From contig NZ_JACJJP010000008.1 of assembly GCF_016900095.1 (NCBI RefSeq), positions 1-64,000 on the forward strand: a stretch of DNA of 64,000 bases. The letters are read 5' to 3'. Both the position numbers and the translations under genes were made by a program. The stretch comes from Gemmiger formicilis (GTDB lineage Bacteria > Bacillota > Clostridia > Oscillospirales > Ruminococcaceae). Shown one piece after another: positions 1 to 8,038 of the stretch. The notes under the pieces were generated by a model. The model was not told where the DNA came from and made no database searches. It saw only the letters and a program-made list of their open reading frames with translations. Position 1 is the first letter of the stretch. Every line of letters begins with the position of its first letter.

Positions 1-87
1 GGCTCCGCTTACGCTTCGCCAGTCCTGTTAAGGTCCCCACTACACGAGGGTCTTTTTATTCATGTCTACTAATTCTGGGGCAGTTCA
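1..87 (+). mobile_element. Partial IS3-family-like element, terminal end
   Basis: The stretch ending at base 87 (TGTCTAC...GGGGCAGTTCA, 63-87) looks like the outer inverted repeat of an IS150-group IS3 element, whose ends characteristically read TGnACTGCnCC...GACA when written inward. The T-rich non-coding run at 51-58 just inside the repeat also fits the region after an IS3 transposase gene. No transposase residues are visible because the element continues left of the window. The element stops 33 bases short of the HAD phosphatase stop codon. This is pattern recognition only; the opposite repeat and the target duplication cannot be seen. Confidence 0.45.
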
Positions 88-119
88 AAAATCCGGCAGC
101 GGGGTGGTTCGTTTATGGG

Positions 120-971
120 TTACGATACACAGGCGCGCATGGATGTTTCCGGTGCGGTGTTCCGCACACAGGACACAGCGGGTTCGGGCAGAAATTCCTG
201 CCGCAATTCCGCCACCGAGGGGAAAATGTAGTCCGGTTTTTCCTCACTGTCATACACATCGGCCCGGGTAGCTTCGCCGCTGAGCACCAGGGCGGTTTCC
301 ACCCCGGCGCGCCGTCCGCAGGCAATGTCGGTATACAGGCGGTCCCCCACCACCAGAGCTTTTTCCGGGGCGCAGCCGGCGTTTTGCAGGGCATACTGTA
401 CCATGGCGGGTTCCGGCTTGCCCAAGAATCTGGGGCGGCGATGGGTGGCGGTTTCGATCATGTTGCAGATGGCACCGCAGTCCGGCAGATACCCGAAGTC
501 CACCGGGCAGACCAGGTCGGGATTGGTGGCGATGTAATCCACCTGCCGGGTGGTCAGCAGCAGGCAAACGTCCTTGATCTTGTCATAATTCAGGGCGTTA
601 TCATAGGAGACCAGCACGCAGGTGATGGCCGGGTCGGCGGCGTCGGTGGTCACCAGCAGGCCGTTCTGGCGGCATTCCGCGGTGAAGGAGTCGGTGGCCA
701 GAATGTAGATGTGCTGCCCGGCGTAACGCTCCTGCATATACCGGATGGTGGCGTAAGCGGCGGTCAGATAGTTTTCCGGGCCGCTTTCCACCCCCAGGGT
801 GCGGAAAAATCGGATGTAATCCGCCGTGCTGCGGGTAGCGTTGTTGGTGATGAAGACAAACTGCCCCCCGCTGCGCCGCACCGCCTGCAGGAACTCTCCC
901 GCCCCGGGAATCAGGGCATTGCCCCGGCAGATGGTGCCGTCAATGTCCAGCAAAAACAGGCGTTTTTTCAT
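120..971 (-). CDS. HAD-superfamily IIA sugar/glycerol-phosphate phosphatase (NagD-like)
   Basis: A 283-residue cytosolic phosphatase of HAD subfamily IIA. The nucleophile motif DIDGT lies near the N terminus (LFLLDIDGTI), motif II is FITNNATRS, the conserved lysine is in LGKPEPAM, and the last acidic motif is VVGDRLYTDIACG. Characterised relatives include NagD, AraL and the mycobacterial glycerol-3-phosphate phosphatase. It is last in a minus-strand operon with a GlpQ-type phosphodiesterase and a Ugp-like transporter, so glycerol-3-phosphate or a related polyol phosphate is the natural guess for its substrate. The start at 971 is chosen because GGAG lies 8 bases upstream; GTG (980) and ATG (977) are in frame but too close to that ribosome binding site. 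Family call is firm, substrate is inferred. Confidence 0.85.
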   Translation of the reverse strand: MKKRLFLLDIDGTICRGNALIPGAGEFLQAVRRSGGQFVFITNNATRSTADYIRFFRTLGVESGPENYLTAAYATIRYMQERYAGQHIYILATDSFTAECRQNGLLVTTDAADPAITCVLVSYDNALNYDKIKDVCLLLTTRQVDYIATNPDLVCPVDFGYLPDCGAICNMIETATHRRPRFLGKPEPAMVQYALQNAGCAPEKALVVGDRLYTDIACGRRAGVETALVLSGEATRADVYDSEEKPDYIFPSVAELRQEFLPEPAVSCVRNTAPETSMRACVS

Positions 972-976
972 GGGCA

Positions 977-1711
977 TCACTCCGCCAGGCCGTCCCGCAC
1001 CGTCAGCGCCAGTTTGGGGTCGTTGGTGATGACATCGGCGCCCTCTTCCATCAGCCAGCGCAGGTCCTCCGCCCCGTTGACCGTCCAGACCCGCACAGCC
1101 AGGCCGCTGTCCAGATAGGTTTTGAGCAGATTTCCCATCTTGACGCAGTACAGGCCGGGATGCAGCCCGCCCACGCCCCGTTGCGCGGCGTATTGCTCGA
1201 TATCGCAGGGAATGTCCCCGAACAGATAGGCGGTCTGGGCTTCCGGGGCCAGGCGGCGCACTTCGGCGATGCTGTAATGGTTGAAGGAAGAATAGATAAT
1301 GCGATCCTGCATGCCCAGTTCGGCCACCAGGTCCAGGGTCTTTTTCTCGATGCCCTCATACCAGAGAATGCCGGTCTTGAGCTCGATGTTCACCAACATC
1401 CTGCCGGGCCTGACCTGTTCCAGCACCTCCCGCAGGGTGGGGATGCGAACGTCGGCGTAGCCGGGCATACCGTTGTCGGCACAGAACTGCTTCAGTTCGG
1501 CCAGGGTATAGTCCCGTACCAGGCCGATGCCGTTGGTGGTGCGGTCCAGTTTTTCGTCGTGGATGACCACCAGTTCCCCGTCCTTGGTCAGATGCACGTC
1601 CAGCTCAATGCCGTCGGCGCCCTGCTCTTCGGCCAGTTGGAACGCGGGCAGGGTGTTTTCGGGGGCGTAGGCGCTGGCGCCGCGGTGGGCGTATACCTTT
1701 ACATTTTTCAT
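977..1711 (-). CDS. glpQ: Glycerophosphodiester phosphodiesterase, cytosolic
   Basis: A 244-residue GDPD-family enzyme that hydrolyses glycerophosphodiesters (for example glycerophosphocholine) to glycerol-3-phosphate and an alcohol. The N-terminal catalytic block reads VYAHRGASAYAPENTLPAF, with the conserved His-Arg and the PENT acidic residue, followed by GADGIELDVHLTKDGELVVIHD, which supplies the metal-binding Glu/Asp pair and the second catalytic His. There is no signal peptide, so it acts after import, like E. coli UgpQ. It sits between the solute-binding lipoprotein gene and the HAD phosphatase. Its stop overlaps the upstream in-frame ATG (977) of the phosphatase. ATG 1711 is chosen because the protein then begins four residues before the catalytic block; TTG/ATG codons further upstream lack suitable spacing. 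Confidence 0.92.
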   Translation of the reverse strand: MKNVKVYAHRGASAYAPENTLPAFQLAEEQGADGIELDVHLTKDGELVVIHDEKLDRTTNGIGLVRDYTLAELKQFCADNGMPGYADVRIPTLREVLEQVRPGRMLVNIELKTGILWYEGIEKKTLDLVAELGMQDRIIYSSFNHYSIAEVRRLAPEAQTAYLFGDIPCDIEQYAAQRGVGGLHPGLYCVKMGNLLKTYLDSGLAVRVWTVNGAEDLRWLMEEGADVITNDPKLALTVRDGLAE

Positions 1712-1734
1712 ATACCAAATCATCCTTTCCTGCA

Positions 1735-1768
1735 CAAAAACCGGGAAAAGCCCGCGCCTTTCCCGGTC
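1735..1768 (-). terminator. Intrinsic terminator-like hairpin after the solute-binding gene
   Basis: On the minus strand ACCGGGAAAG pairs with CTTTTCCCGGT around a GC-rich loop and is followed by TTTTTGTG. It lies between the solute-binding lipoprotein gene and glpQ, so it would lower glpQ and phosphatase expression relative to the abundant binding protein rather than end the operon. Confidence 0.65.
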
Positions 1769-1784
1769 AGTGCCTGTTTACAGA

Positions 1785-3206
1785 TTATCCGTTGATAAGG
1801 TTGTAGGTTTCGATGGACTCGTTGACCTGCTCGGTGATGGACTGGACGGCTTCCTCGGGGGTCTGGCTGCCGTTGAGCATCTCCTCGATCTCGGTTTCCA
1901 CGATCTGGCGGGATTCGGGGAAGACGCTGAGCAGCGCGCCCGCGTACTGCGGGGCGGAAGAATGCAGCTGGTCAATGGCCGTCTGGAACTGGGGATACTG
2001 TTCCATGTTCTGCTTGTACACGTCCTCCTCCGCGGCGGCGGTGGTCACCGGGAAGTAGCCGGTCTGGGCGTTCCAGTAAGCCTGGGATTCGGGCGAGATC
2101 AGGAATTCGATGAAGCGCCAGGTGGCCGCCAGCTTGACGGGGTCGTTGTTGTTCAGCGCCCACAGAGAACCGCCGCCGATGGACACGCCGCCTTCATCGG
2201 AGGAAGAAACCGCCGGGAAGTAGGCGGTGCCCACCTCAAAGGAATCGCCGGTGTCCTGCAGGACCTGCTTCAGGGAGGCGGTGGACCCCAGCATCATGGC
2301 CGCCTTGCCGGAGGTAAAGTCGGTGGTGGCGGTGTCGCTGCCGCTGCGGCCCACGTTGGGGGCATAGCCTTCGTCGTACAGTTTCTTCCAGGCATTCAGG
2401 ATGTTCAGCGCGCCGCCGTTCTGGTCAAAGACCACGCTGGTGGCGGGGGCGGTACGGCCGTTGCCGTTGTCCACCATCTCCAGGCCCTGCTTGCACAGGA
2501 ACTGCTCAAACCACCAGCCGTACACACTCATGGCCAGCACTTCCTGGGTACCGGCCTTCTCCTTCAGCTGGTCGCCCACCTCGGCGATTTCCTCCAGGCT
2601 GGTGGGCACTTCGGTGATGCCGGCGGCATCAAACATATCCTTGTTGTAGTACAGCAGCGGGGTGGAAGAGTTGAACGGCATGGAGTACAGCCCCGCGTCG
2701 GTGGTGTAGTAGGCCGCGATGTTGGGCTCGATCTGGGACAGATCATACCCGGCGGCATCGATGAGCTGCTGCATGGGGACAACCCAGCCGGAGTCGATCA
2801 TGAAGCGGGTGCCGATGTCGTAAATCTGGACCAGGTCGGCGCCCATGTTGCCGATCTGGGCGCTCTTGAGCTTGTTGATGGCGTCATCGTAGCTGCCCTG
2901 GTAGACCGCTTCCACCGTGATGCCGTACTGGTTTTCCTGGTTGAACTTGTCCACCAGGGCGGTCATGGCCTCGCCGTTGACGCCGCCCATGGAATGCCAG
3001 AAGGTGATGGTGGTGCCGGTGGTGTCCAGGGTGTTGAAATCGGCGCCGATCAGCTGGGAGGCAGCTTCCGCCTCGCTGGCGGCGGCATCGGCGGCGGTGT
3101 CGCCGGTATTCACGGCGGCAGCGGTCTGGGTGGAGCCGCAGCCCGCCAGGGGCACGGCGACAAGGGCGGCGGCCATCAGGCCGGCCAGAATCTTTTTGGC
3201 TTTCAT
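1785..3206 (-). CDS. Extracellular solute-binding lipoprotein, Ugp/MalE type ABC transporter
   Basis: A 473-residue family 1 solute-binding protein. The N terminus has a positively charged start, a hydrophobic stretch and a lipobox (VPLAGCGS, Cys 23), so it is a lipoprotein anchored outside the membrane. The mature part has the family features TITFWHSMGGVNGEAMTALVDKFN and a C-terminal region with WRFIEFLISPESQAYWNAQTGYFPV, which is typical of UgpB-like glycerol-3-phosphate or glycerophosphodiester receptors and of sugar receptors. It is followed by glpQ and preceded by two permeases and an ATPase, all on the minus strand. A terminator-like hairpin lies just after its stop. The genomic context favours glycerophosphodiester or glycerol-3-phosphate as ligand, but the sequence alone does not exclude an oligosaccharide. 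Confidence 0.9.
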   Translation of the reverse strand: MKAKKILAGLMAAALVAVPLAGCGSTQTAAAVNTGDTAADAAASEAEAASQLIGADFNTLDTTGTTITFWHSMGGVNGEAMTALVDKFNQENQYGITVEAVYQGSYDDAINKLKSAQIGNMGADLVQIYDIGTRFMIDSGWVVPMQQLIDAAGYDLSQIEPNIAAYYTTDAGLYSMPFNSSTPLLYYNKDMFDAAGITEVPTSLEEIAEVGDQLKEKAGTQEVLAMSVYGWWFEQFLCKQGLEMVDNGNGRTAPATSVVFDQNGGALNILNAWKKLYDEGYAPNVGRSGSDTATTDFTSGKAAMMLGSTASLKQVLQDTGDSFEVGTAYFPAVSSSDEGGVSIGGGSLWALNNNDPVKLAATWRFIEFLISPESQAYWNAQTGYFPVTTAAAEEDVYKQNMEQYPQFQTAIDQLHSSAPQYAGALLSVFPESRQIVETEIEEMLNGSQTPEEAVQSITEQVNESIETYNLING

Positions 3207-3285
3207 CTACTTACACACTCCTACAATATCACATTTGTCAACCAAAATCTATGTCAGGCGGGATGTCCCGCCGCAACAGCAAAAC

Positions 3286-4218
3286 TCAGCCTTTCACCGC
3301 GCCGGAGAACATGCCCCGGATGAGCTGTTTCTGGCCGGCGATGAAGATGACCATGCTGGGGATGATCACCGAAACCACACCGGCCATCATCAGGGTGACC
3401 GACTGGGCGTCGGTATTGTCCAGCATGCTGATGCCGATCTGGACGGTACGCATTTCCTGGGAGCCGGTGACCAGCAGCGGCCACATGTACATGTTCCAGG
3501 CGTTGATGAAGGTGTACACCGACATGGCGCCGATGGCCGACTTGGTCAGGGGCAGCAGGATGCTGACGATGAACCGCAGGTTGCCGCAGCCGTCCAGTTT
3601 GGCAGATTCATACAGGGACATGGGGAAGGTCATATAGAACTGCCGGAACAGGAAGATACCCATGGCGGAGGTCAGGGAGGGCAGAATCAGCACCAGGTAG
3701 GTGTCCAGAATGCCCAGGGAACTGACGGTGAGGTAGTTGGAAATGATGGTGGCCTCGCCGGGAACCATCATGGTGGCCATGACCAGCATGAACAGCAGGT
3801 TCTTGCCCTTGAAGTTCAGGAAGGAGAAGGCAAAGGCCGCCAGGGAGCAGGTCAGGATCTGGCCCAGGGTGATGCAGCCCGCCACGATAAAGGAGTTGAG
3901 CACGAAGCGCAGCAGCGGCACCTGGGTCCAGGCGCGGATGTAGTTGCCGAAATCCGGATGTTTGGGCAGCAGGTTCATCTCCATGGTGAAGAGCTCATCC
4001 CCGGGCATCAGGGAGACGCTGACCGCGTACAGCAGCGGAAAGAGGATGAACAGGGCCATGATCACGTTGAGCACAATCAGTACCCCGGTGCGGATGCGCC
4101 GGCGGCGCAGGGCCGCCAGACCCATGCGGCGGTGCAGGGCGGCCAGCTCCTCCTGGGTGTAATTTTCGCGATGGAGGGTTGTGCCCGTGGGCGTTTTGAG
4201 GACAGCGGTATTTTCCAT
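3286..4218 (-). CDS. ABC transporter permease, UgpE/MalG type
   Basis: A 310-residue integral membrane protein of the MalG/UgpE permease family (binding-protein-dependent transport inner membrane component). About six membrane segments are visible, starting with VLIVLNVIMALFILFPLLYAVSVSLM. The cytoplasmic coupling loop is present as YESAKLDGCGNLRFIVSILLP, matching the EAA motif that contacts the ATPase. It pairs with the permease just upstream: its ATG (4218) shares a base with that gene's TGA, so translation is probably coupled. It ends about 80 bases before the solute-binding gene. Role: one half of the membrane channel of the Ugp-like importer. Confidence 0.92.
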   Translation of the reverse strand: MENTAVLKTPTGTTLHRENYTQEELAALHRRMGLAALRRRRIRTGVLIVLNVIMALFILFPLLYAVSVSLMPGDELFTMEMNLLPKHPDFGNYIRAWTQVPLLRFVLNSFIVAGCITLGQILTCSLAAFAFSFLNFKGKNLLFMLVMATMMVPGEATIISNYLTVSSLGILDTYLVLILPSLTSAMGIFLFRQFYMTFPMSLYESAKLDGCGNLRFIVSILLPLTKSAIGAMSVYTFINAWNMYMWPLLVTGSQEMRTVQIGISMLDNTDAQSVTLMMAGVVSVIIPSMVIFIAGQKQLIRGMFSGAVKG

Positions 4219-5087
4219 CAGTATTTGACTCCCTTCTTTTCAACCTTGAACATGACCAGTGTCAGCGCCATGATGATGAGGAACAGAATCACCGACTGCG
4301 CCGCCGCGCTGCCGAACTTGTAGTTGAAGAAGGCGTCGCGGTAGATGGAATAGACGATCAGGTTGGTGGATTCGCCGGGGCCGCCCTGGGTCAGGATCTT
4401 GACCTGGCCGAAGGACTGGAATGCCTGGATGATGTTGACCACCAGAGTGTAGAACATGATGGGGCTGAGACCCGGCAAAGTCAGGCGGAAGAACTTCTGC
4501 ACGCCGCTGGCGCCGTCCACCGAGGCGCGCTCGTAGATGGACTCGTCAATGTTGCCCAGGCCGGCGGAGAAGTACAGGAAGTTGATGCCGCTGTTCAGCC
4601 AGGCGGTGAGCACGGCCACGCAGATCAGGGCGTAGCGGGGATCACTGATCCAGTTGATGTCCAGACCGGTGACCTTGTTGAACAGACCGATGGTGGGGTT
4701 GAGGATCACCTTGAAGATCATGGCCGCGCCGCTGGAGGCGATGGCCATGGGCAGTGCGTAGGAGGTGCTGAACGCCCGGATGCCCGGGAAGGTCTTGCTG
4801 CACAGCACCGCTGCCACCAGGCCCAGCAACATACTGCCGAACACCACGATGACCACAAAGATCAGGGTGACGAGGATGCTGTTGTAAAAGCTTTCGGAGG
4901 TGAGCAGGTCGATGTAGTTCTGCGCCCCCACAAAGATTTTGGCCCGGCCCAGCTTGTCGGTGAGGAACATGCTGAGGTAGATGGTCTTGACGAAGGGGTA
5001 AAACAGGAACATGGCAAAGATGGCAAAGCAGGGGATCAGATAGGCATAGGGGCTGCAACCCTTCAGTTTTTCCACAAAGGCTTTCAT
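4218..5087 (-). CDS. ABC transporter permease, UgpA/MalF type
   Basis: A 289-residue sugar-type ABC permease with six predicted membrane segments, the first being YAYLIPCFAIFAMFLFYPFVKTIYLSMF. The EAA coupling loop reads YERASVDGASGVQKFFRLTLPGLSPI. It forms a heterodimer with the downstream permease. The start is set at ATG 5087 because GGAGG lies 8 bases upstream; an in-frame GTG at 5102 lies inside that binding site. The start overlaps the TGA of the ATPase gene in an ATGA arrangement, so the two are probably translationally coupled. Confidence 0.92.
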   Translation of the reverse strand: MKAFVEKLKGCSPYAYLIPCFAIFAMFLFYPFVKTIYLSMFLTDKLGRAKIFVGAQNYIDLLTSESFYNSILVTLIFVVIVVFGSMLLGLVAAVLCSKTFPGIRAFSTSYALPMAIASSGAAMIFKVILNPTIGLFNKVTGLDINWISDPRYALICVAVLTAWLNSGINFLYFSAGLGNIDESIYERASVDGASGVQKFFRLTLPGLSPIMFYTLVVNIIQAFQSFGQVKILTQGGPGESTNLIVYSIYRDAFFNYKFGSAAAQSVILFLIIMALTLVMFKVEKKGVKY

Positions 5088-6211
5088 GCTTCGTTCCTCC
5101 ACTGGTAGAAAAGATTCTGTTCGGTTTCGCCGTCAAAGAAGTGGGCGTTGGCCATGTCCAGATACAGAGCCGCTTCCTTGCCGGGCTGAGCACCGTGGTC
5201 CGGCGCCACCCGGGCGGCAAACTCGCCGTCCTCATTCTCAATGTGCACGATGGCTTCGGAGCCCAGGGCCTCGCAGGCGGTGACGTTGCCTTTCATCTCA
5301 CCGTACACCTTGCCCGCATGGACAGGCGCGGTGTACAGGTCCTCCGGCCGGATGCCCAGCACCAGGGCCCGGTTGTCGTGCTGGGGCCACAGCACATGGG
5401 CCTGGTCCTCGGTCAAAGGGAAGATCTGGCCGCCCTCGGTGAGGAAGGCCGCCCCCTTCCCTGCCCGCTTGACCTTGCCCCGCAGGAAGTTCATGGCCGG
5501 GGAACCGATAAAGCCCGCCACAAACATGTTGGTAGGGTGGTTGTACAGGTCGATGGGGGTGGCCACCTGCTGGATATACCCGGCTTTCATAACCACAATG
5601 CGGTCAGCCAGGGTCATGGCCTCGGTCTGGTCGTGGGTGACGTAGATGGTGGTGATGCCCAGCTTGTGGTGCAGGTCTGCCAGTTCCACCCGCATATGGG
5701 TGCGCAGCTTGGCGTCCAGATTGGACAGGGGTTCGTCCATCAGGAAGGCTTTGGGCTTGCGCATGATGGCGCTGCCGATGGCCACACGCTGTTTCTGGCC
5801 GCCGGAAAGGGCCGCCGGACGGCGGTTCAGCAGGTTGGAGATGCCCAGCATTTCGGCGGTTTCCTCCACCCGGCGGCGGATTTCCTTTTTGGGGACCTTG
5901 CGCACCGACAGGGAGAAAGCCATGTTGTCATACACCGACATCTGGGGATACAGGGCGTAGTTCTGGAACACCATGGACAGGTCCCGTTCCCCGGGTTCTG
6001 CGTAGTTGCACAGCTCGTCCCCGATCCACAGTTCGCCCTTGGAGATATCCTCCAGGCCGGCGATCATCCGCAGGGTGGTGGACTTGCCGCAGCCCGAAGG
6101 CCCCACAAAAACCACAAATTCGCCGTCACGGATGCGCAGCGAAAAATCGCTCACCGCATATTGATCCTTCTCAAATACCTTGCATACATCTTTCAATACG
6201 ATTTCAGCCAT
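5084..6211 (-). CDS. ABC transporter ATP-binding protein, UgpC/MsmK type
   Basis: A 375-residue ATPase. Walker A is GPSGCGKST, the Q-loop is in MVFQNYALYPQMSVYDN, the ABC signature is LSGGQKQR, Walker B is AFLMDEPLSNLDAKLR and the H-loop is YVTHDQTEAM. A C-terminal TOBE-type regulatory domain starts around residue 240 (NFLRGKVKRAG...) with the LGIRPEDL block typical of UgpC, MalK and MsmK. It is the first gene of the minus-strand uptake operon. Start ATG 6211 gives the standard MAEIVLKDVCKVF N terminus; the extra upstream residues begin at a TTG and look like leader. MsmK-type ATPases can serve several importers, so sharing with other systems is possible. Confidence 0.93.
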   Translation of the reverse strand: MAEIVLKDVCKVFEKDQYAVSDFSLRIRDGEFVVFVGPSGCGKSTTLRMIAGLEDISKGELWIGDELCNYAEPGERDLSMVFQNYALYPQMSVYDNMAFSLSVRKVPKKEIRRRVEETAEMLGISNLLNRRPAALSGGQKQRVAIGSAIMRKPKAFLMDEPLSNLDAKLRTHMRVELADLHHKLGITTIYVTHDQTEAMTLADRIVVMKAGYIQQVATPIDLYNHPTNMFVAGFIGSPAMNFLRGKVKRAGKGAAFLTEGGQIFPLTEDQAHVLWPQHDNRALVLGIRPEDLYTAPVHAGKVYGEMKGNVTACEALGSEAIVHIENEDGEFAARVAPDHGAQPGKEAALYLDMANAHFFDGETEQNLFYQWRNEA

Positions 6212-6501
6212 AGAAGATCCCGTTTCCTCCTCCGGTAACAATCACTGATGACGGGCACTCTCTGGCGCCCGTCGGATATAATACCGCAAAGGGTGGGATG
6301 CTGTCGTTCATGCTGGGGTAAAATATCCGAAAACATTTGAAAAGGCTGATTTTTTCGATGTCCGGTTATTTTTTCTTTTTGCAGCCTTCCCTTACCTGCC
6401 ATTTTTTACCTCGGCTTTACGCCACGGACACCACGGCTTCCCGGTTTTTGACAAAACTTTTTCTTTGCCGGCCAAAACCCTCCGTTTTGTAAAAAGAGAA
6501 A
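6212..6501 (-). promoter_or_regulatory. Leader and probable promoter of the Ugp-like operon
   Basis: Non-coding stretch upstream of the ATPase gene. On the minus strand a TATTAT element (6283-6278) could be the -10 box, but no good -35 is seen. The leader that follows holds a hairpin GACGGGC...GCCCGTC (6250-6273) between this element and the ribosome binding site. The rest is AT-rich with no gene recognised. Confidence 0.35.
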
Positions 6502-6537
6502 AAGCCCACCGCAGAGCAAGTGCTCCGCAGCAGGCTA
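6502..6537 (-). terminator. Second terminator downstream of tRNA-Val
   Basis: On the minus strand a 15-bp stem (AGCCTGCTGCGGAGC with GCTCTGCGGTGGGCT, several G-U pairs) closes a 4-base loop and is followed by TTTTTCTCTTTTT. Confidence 0.65.
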
Positions 6538-6550
6538 TTGAAAGGAAAAA

Positions 6551-6580
6551 ACAAAAACGCCCCGGTCAACGACCGGGGCG
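6551..6580 (-). terminator. Intrinsic terminator of tRNA-Val
   Basis: A perfect 10-bp GC-rich stem (CGCCCCGGTC / GACCGGGGCG) with a 3-base loop; on the minus strand it is followed by GTTTTTGTTTTTT. It lies 6 bases after the encoded CCA end of the tRNA. Confidence 0.85.
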
Positions 6581-6586
6581 CAACGT

Positions 6587-6663
6587 TGGTGGAGGATGGG
6601 GGACTCGAACCCTCGACCTCTGCGATGTGAACGCAGCGCTCTAACCAGCTGAGCTAATCATCC
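6587..6663 (-). tRNA. tRNA-Val (anticodon CAC)
   Basis: The minus strand folds as a tRNA with acceptor GGATGAT, the D-arm GCTCAGCTGGTTAGAGC, anticodon stem-loop CTGCG-TTCACAT-CGCAG giving anticodon CAC, and T-loop TTCGAGT, ending in an encoded CCA. Two stem positions do not pair: T4 against C69 in the acceptor (3' half ATCCTCC) and A50 against C64 in the T-stem (GAGGG/CCCCC). The rest is canonical. It may be functional with two mismatches or the start of decay. Confidence 0.85.
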
Positions 6664-6805
6664 GTAACGACATGTGTTATTATAGCGCATGGGCGGATGT
6701 TTGTCAAGCAGGTTTTTGGATTTTTTTCGCATCTGATTCAAAACAAAAGGTCCCGCCGGCGCAAGCAGGCGCGGGCGGGACAAAGACCGGCAAAACCGGT
6801 GGAAA

Positions 6806-8038
6806 TTATTCCGGCAGGTAGATGTGATGGGGCAGGCCCTCCACGTAGATGGGGGTCAGCTCCGCCTGGATCAGCGGCATGGCGTAGGAGATGAATTCCG
6901 GCATCATGTCGGTATGGTCGGCGTTGATCCATTCCAGCGGAACCTTCTTTTCCAGGTTGGCCACCTCGCTGATGGGATGCAGTTCGGTGGTGGCCTGGTA
7001 GGGTGCGTTGGAGATGCGCTTGATGGCCACCATCTCCCCGGTATGGCCCTCAAAGGCAGCCTTGACGGCGGCACCGCCCACCTGGTAGGCTTCGGTGATG
7101 TCGGTGCGGCTGGTCAGGTGACCGGCGCAGCGCTGCAGGGTGGACAGCTCGATGCAGCGGGTCTTGGTGTCCAGGCGGCGGGCCACCGTATTGGCCAGGA
7201 AACGGGCGGTACCAGTCAGGGCCTTGTGACCGAAGGCATCCACCGCGTGAACGTCGTCGGCCAGCTCGCAGACATAGCGGCCATCCTCCAACTTGACGCC
7301 TTCGGACACGGCAATGACGATGCTGGGCTTTTTGGCCTGCATACGCTCCACCTTTTCCACAAAGCGGTCCACGTTGAAGGGAATTTCGGGCAGGCAGATC
7401 ATGTCCACGCCCTCGCAGTCCTCGGCCCGGGCCAGGGCAGCGGCGGCGGTCAGCCAGCCGGCGTTGCGGCCCATGATCTCCACGATGGTGACGTACTTGG
7501 TGCCGTAGACAGTGGCATCCCGGATGATCTCCTTCATCACCACGCCGATGTACTTGGCGGCGCTGCCGTAACCGGGGGTATGATCGGTGACCATCAGGTC
7601 GTTGTCGATGGTCTTGGGCACACCCATGAACCGGATTTCGCTGCCGATGTGGGAGCCGTAGTCCGCCAGCTTGCCGATGGTGTCCATGCTGTCGTTGCCG
7701 CCGATATAGAAGAAGTAGCCGATGTCCAGCTCCTTCAGAATCTCAAACAGCTGCTTGTACACGGCCTCCCCTTCCGGGTCATGCCAGTCGGGCAGTTTGT
7801 AGCGGCAGCTGCCCAGATAGCTGGACGGGGTGCGCTTGAGCAGTTCGATGTCCATGGCGCAGGTCAGCTTGTCGTCCAGCACGCAGACCCGGCGTTCCAG
7901 CAGACCGGCCACACCGTGCATCATGCCGTAAACCTTCTCCGCTCCACGGCGTTTGCAGCTTTCAAACACACCCGCCAGGCTTGCGTTGATCACAGAAGTA
8001 GGACCGCCAGACTGGCCCACAATCGCATTTTTTGCCAT
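6806..8038 (-). CDS. pfp: Pyrophosphate-type 6-phosphofructokinase
   Basis: A 410-residue phosphofructokinase that phosphorylates fructose-6-phosphate in glycolysis. The N terminus carries GGPTSVINASL. The phosphoryl-donor site reads GGNDSMDT (about residues 113-120) and the catalytic block is PKTIDNDL (about 141-148). In this superfamily an Asp after the GGD/N pair and a Lys in P-K-TIDND mark pyrophosphate-dependent enzymes, where ATP-dependent enzymes have Gly at both places. So PPi rather than ATP is the predicted donor, which makes the step reversible. ATG 8038 is preferred over an upstream in-frame codon because GGGAGG lies 7 bases before it. It is a single gene downstream of nothing coding on this strand. 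Confidence 0.9.
   Translation of the reverse strand: MAKNAIVGQSGGPTSVINASLAGVFESCKRRGAEKVYGMMHGVAGLLERRVCVLDDKLTCAMDIELLKRTPSSYLGSCRYKLPDWHDPEGEAVYKQLFEILKELDIGYFFYIGGNDSMDTIGKLADYGSHIGSEIRFMGVPKTIDNDLMVTDHTPGYGSAAKYIGVVMKEIIRDATVYGTKYVTIVEIMGRNAGWLTAAAALARAEDCEGVDMICLPEIPFNVDRFVEKVERMQAKKPSIVIAVSEGVKLEDGRYVCELADDVHAVDAFGHKALTGTARFLANTVARRLDTKTRCIELSTLQRCAGHLTSRTDITEAYQVGGAAVKAAFEGHTGEMVAIKRISNAPYQATTELHPISEVANLEKKVPLEWINADHTDMMPEFISYAMPLIQAELTPIYVEGLPHHIYLPE

Noticed and set aside
384-1118. Long plus-strand open frames over the HAD and GlpQ genes
   Set aside because: They are antisense shadows in GC-rich DNA with no family match, no ribosome site and Gln/Gly/His-rich composition.
1770-3323. 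517-codon plus-strand frame over the solute-binding gene
   Set aside because: Antisense shadow; low-complexity Gly/His/Val content and no start signal.
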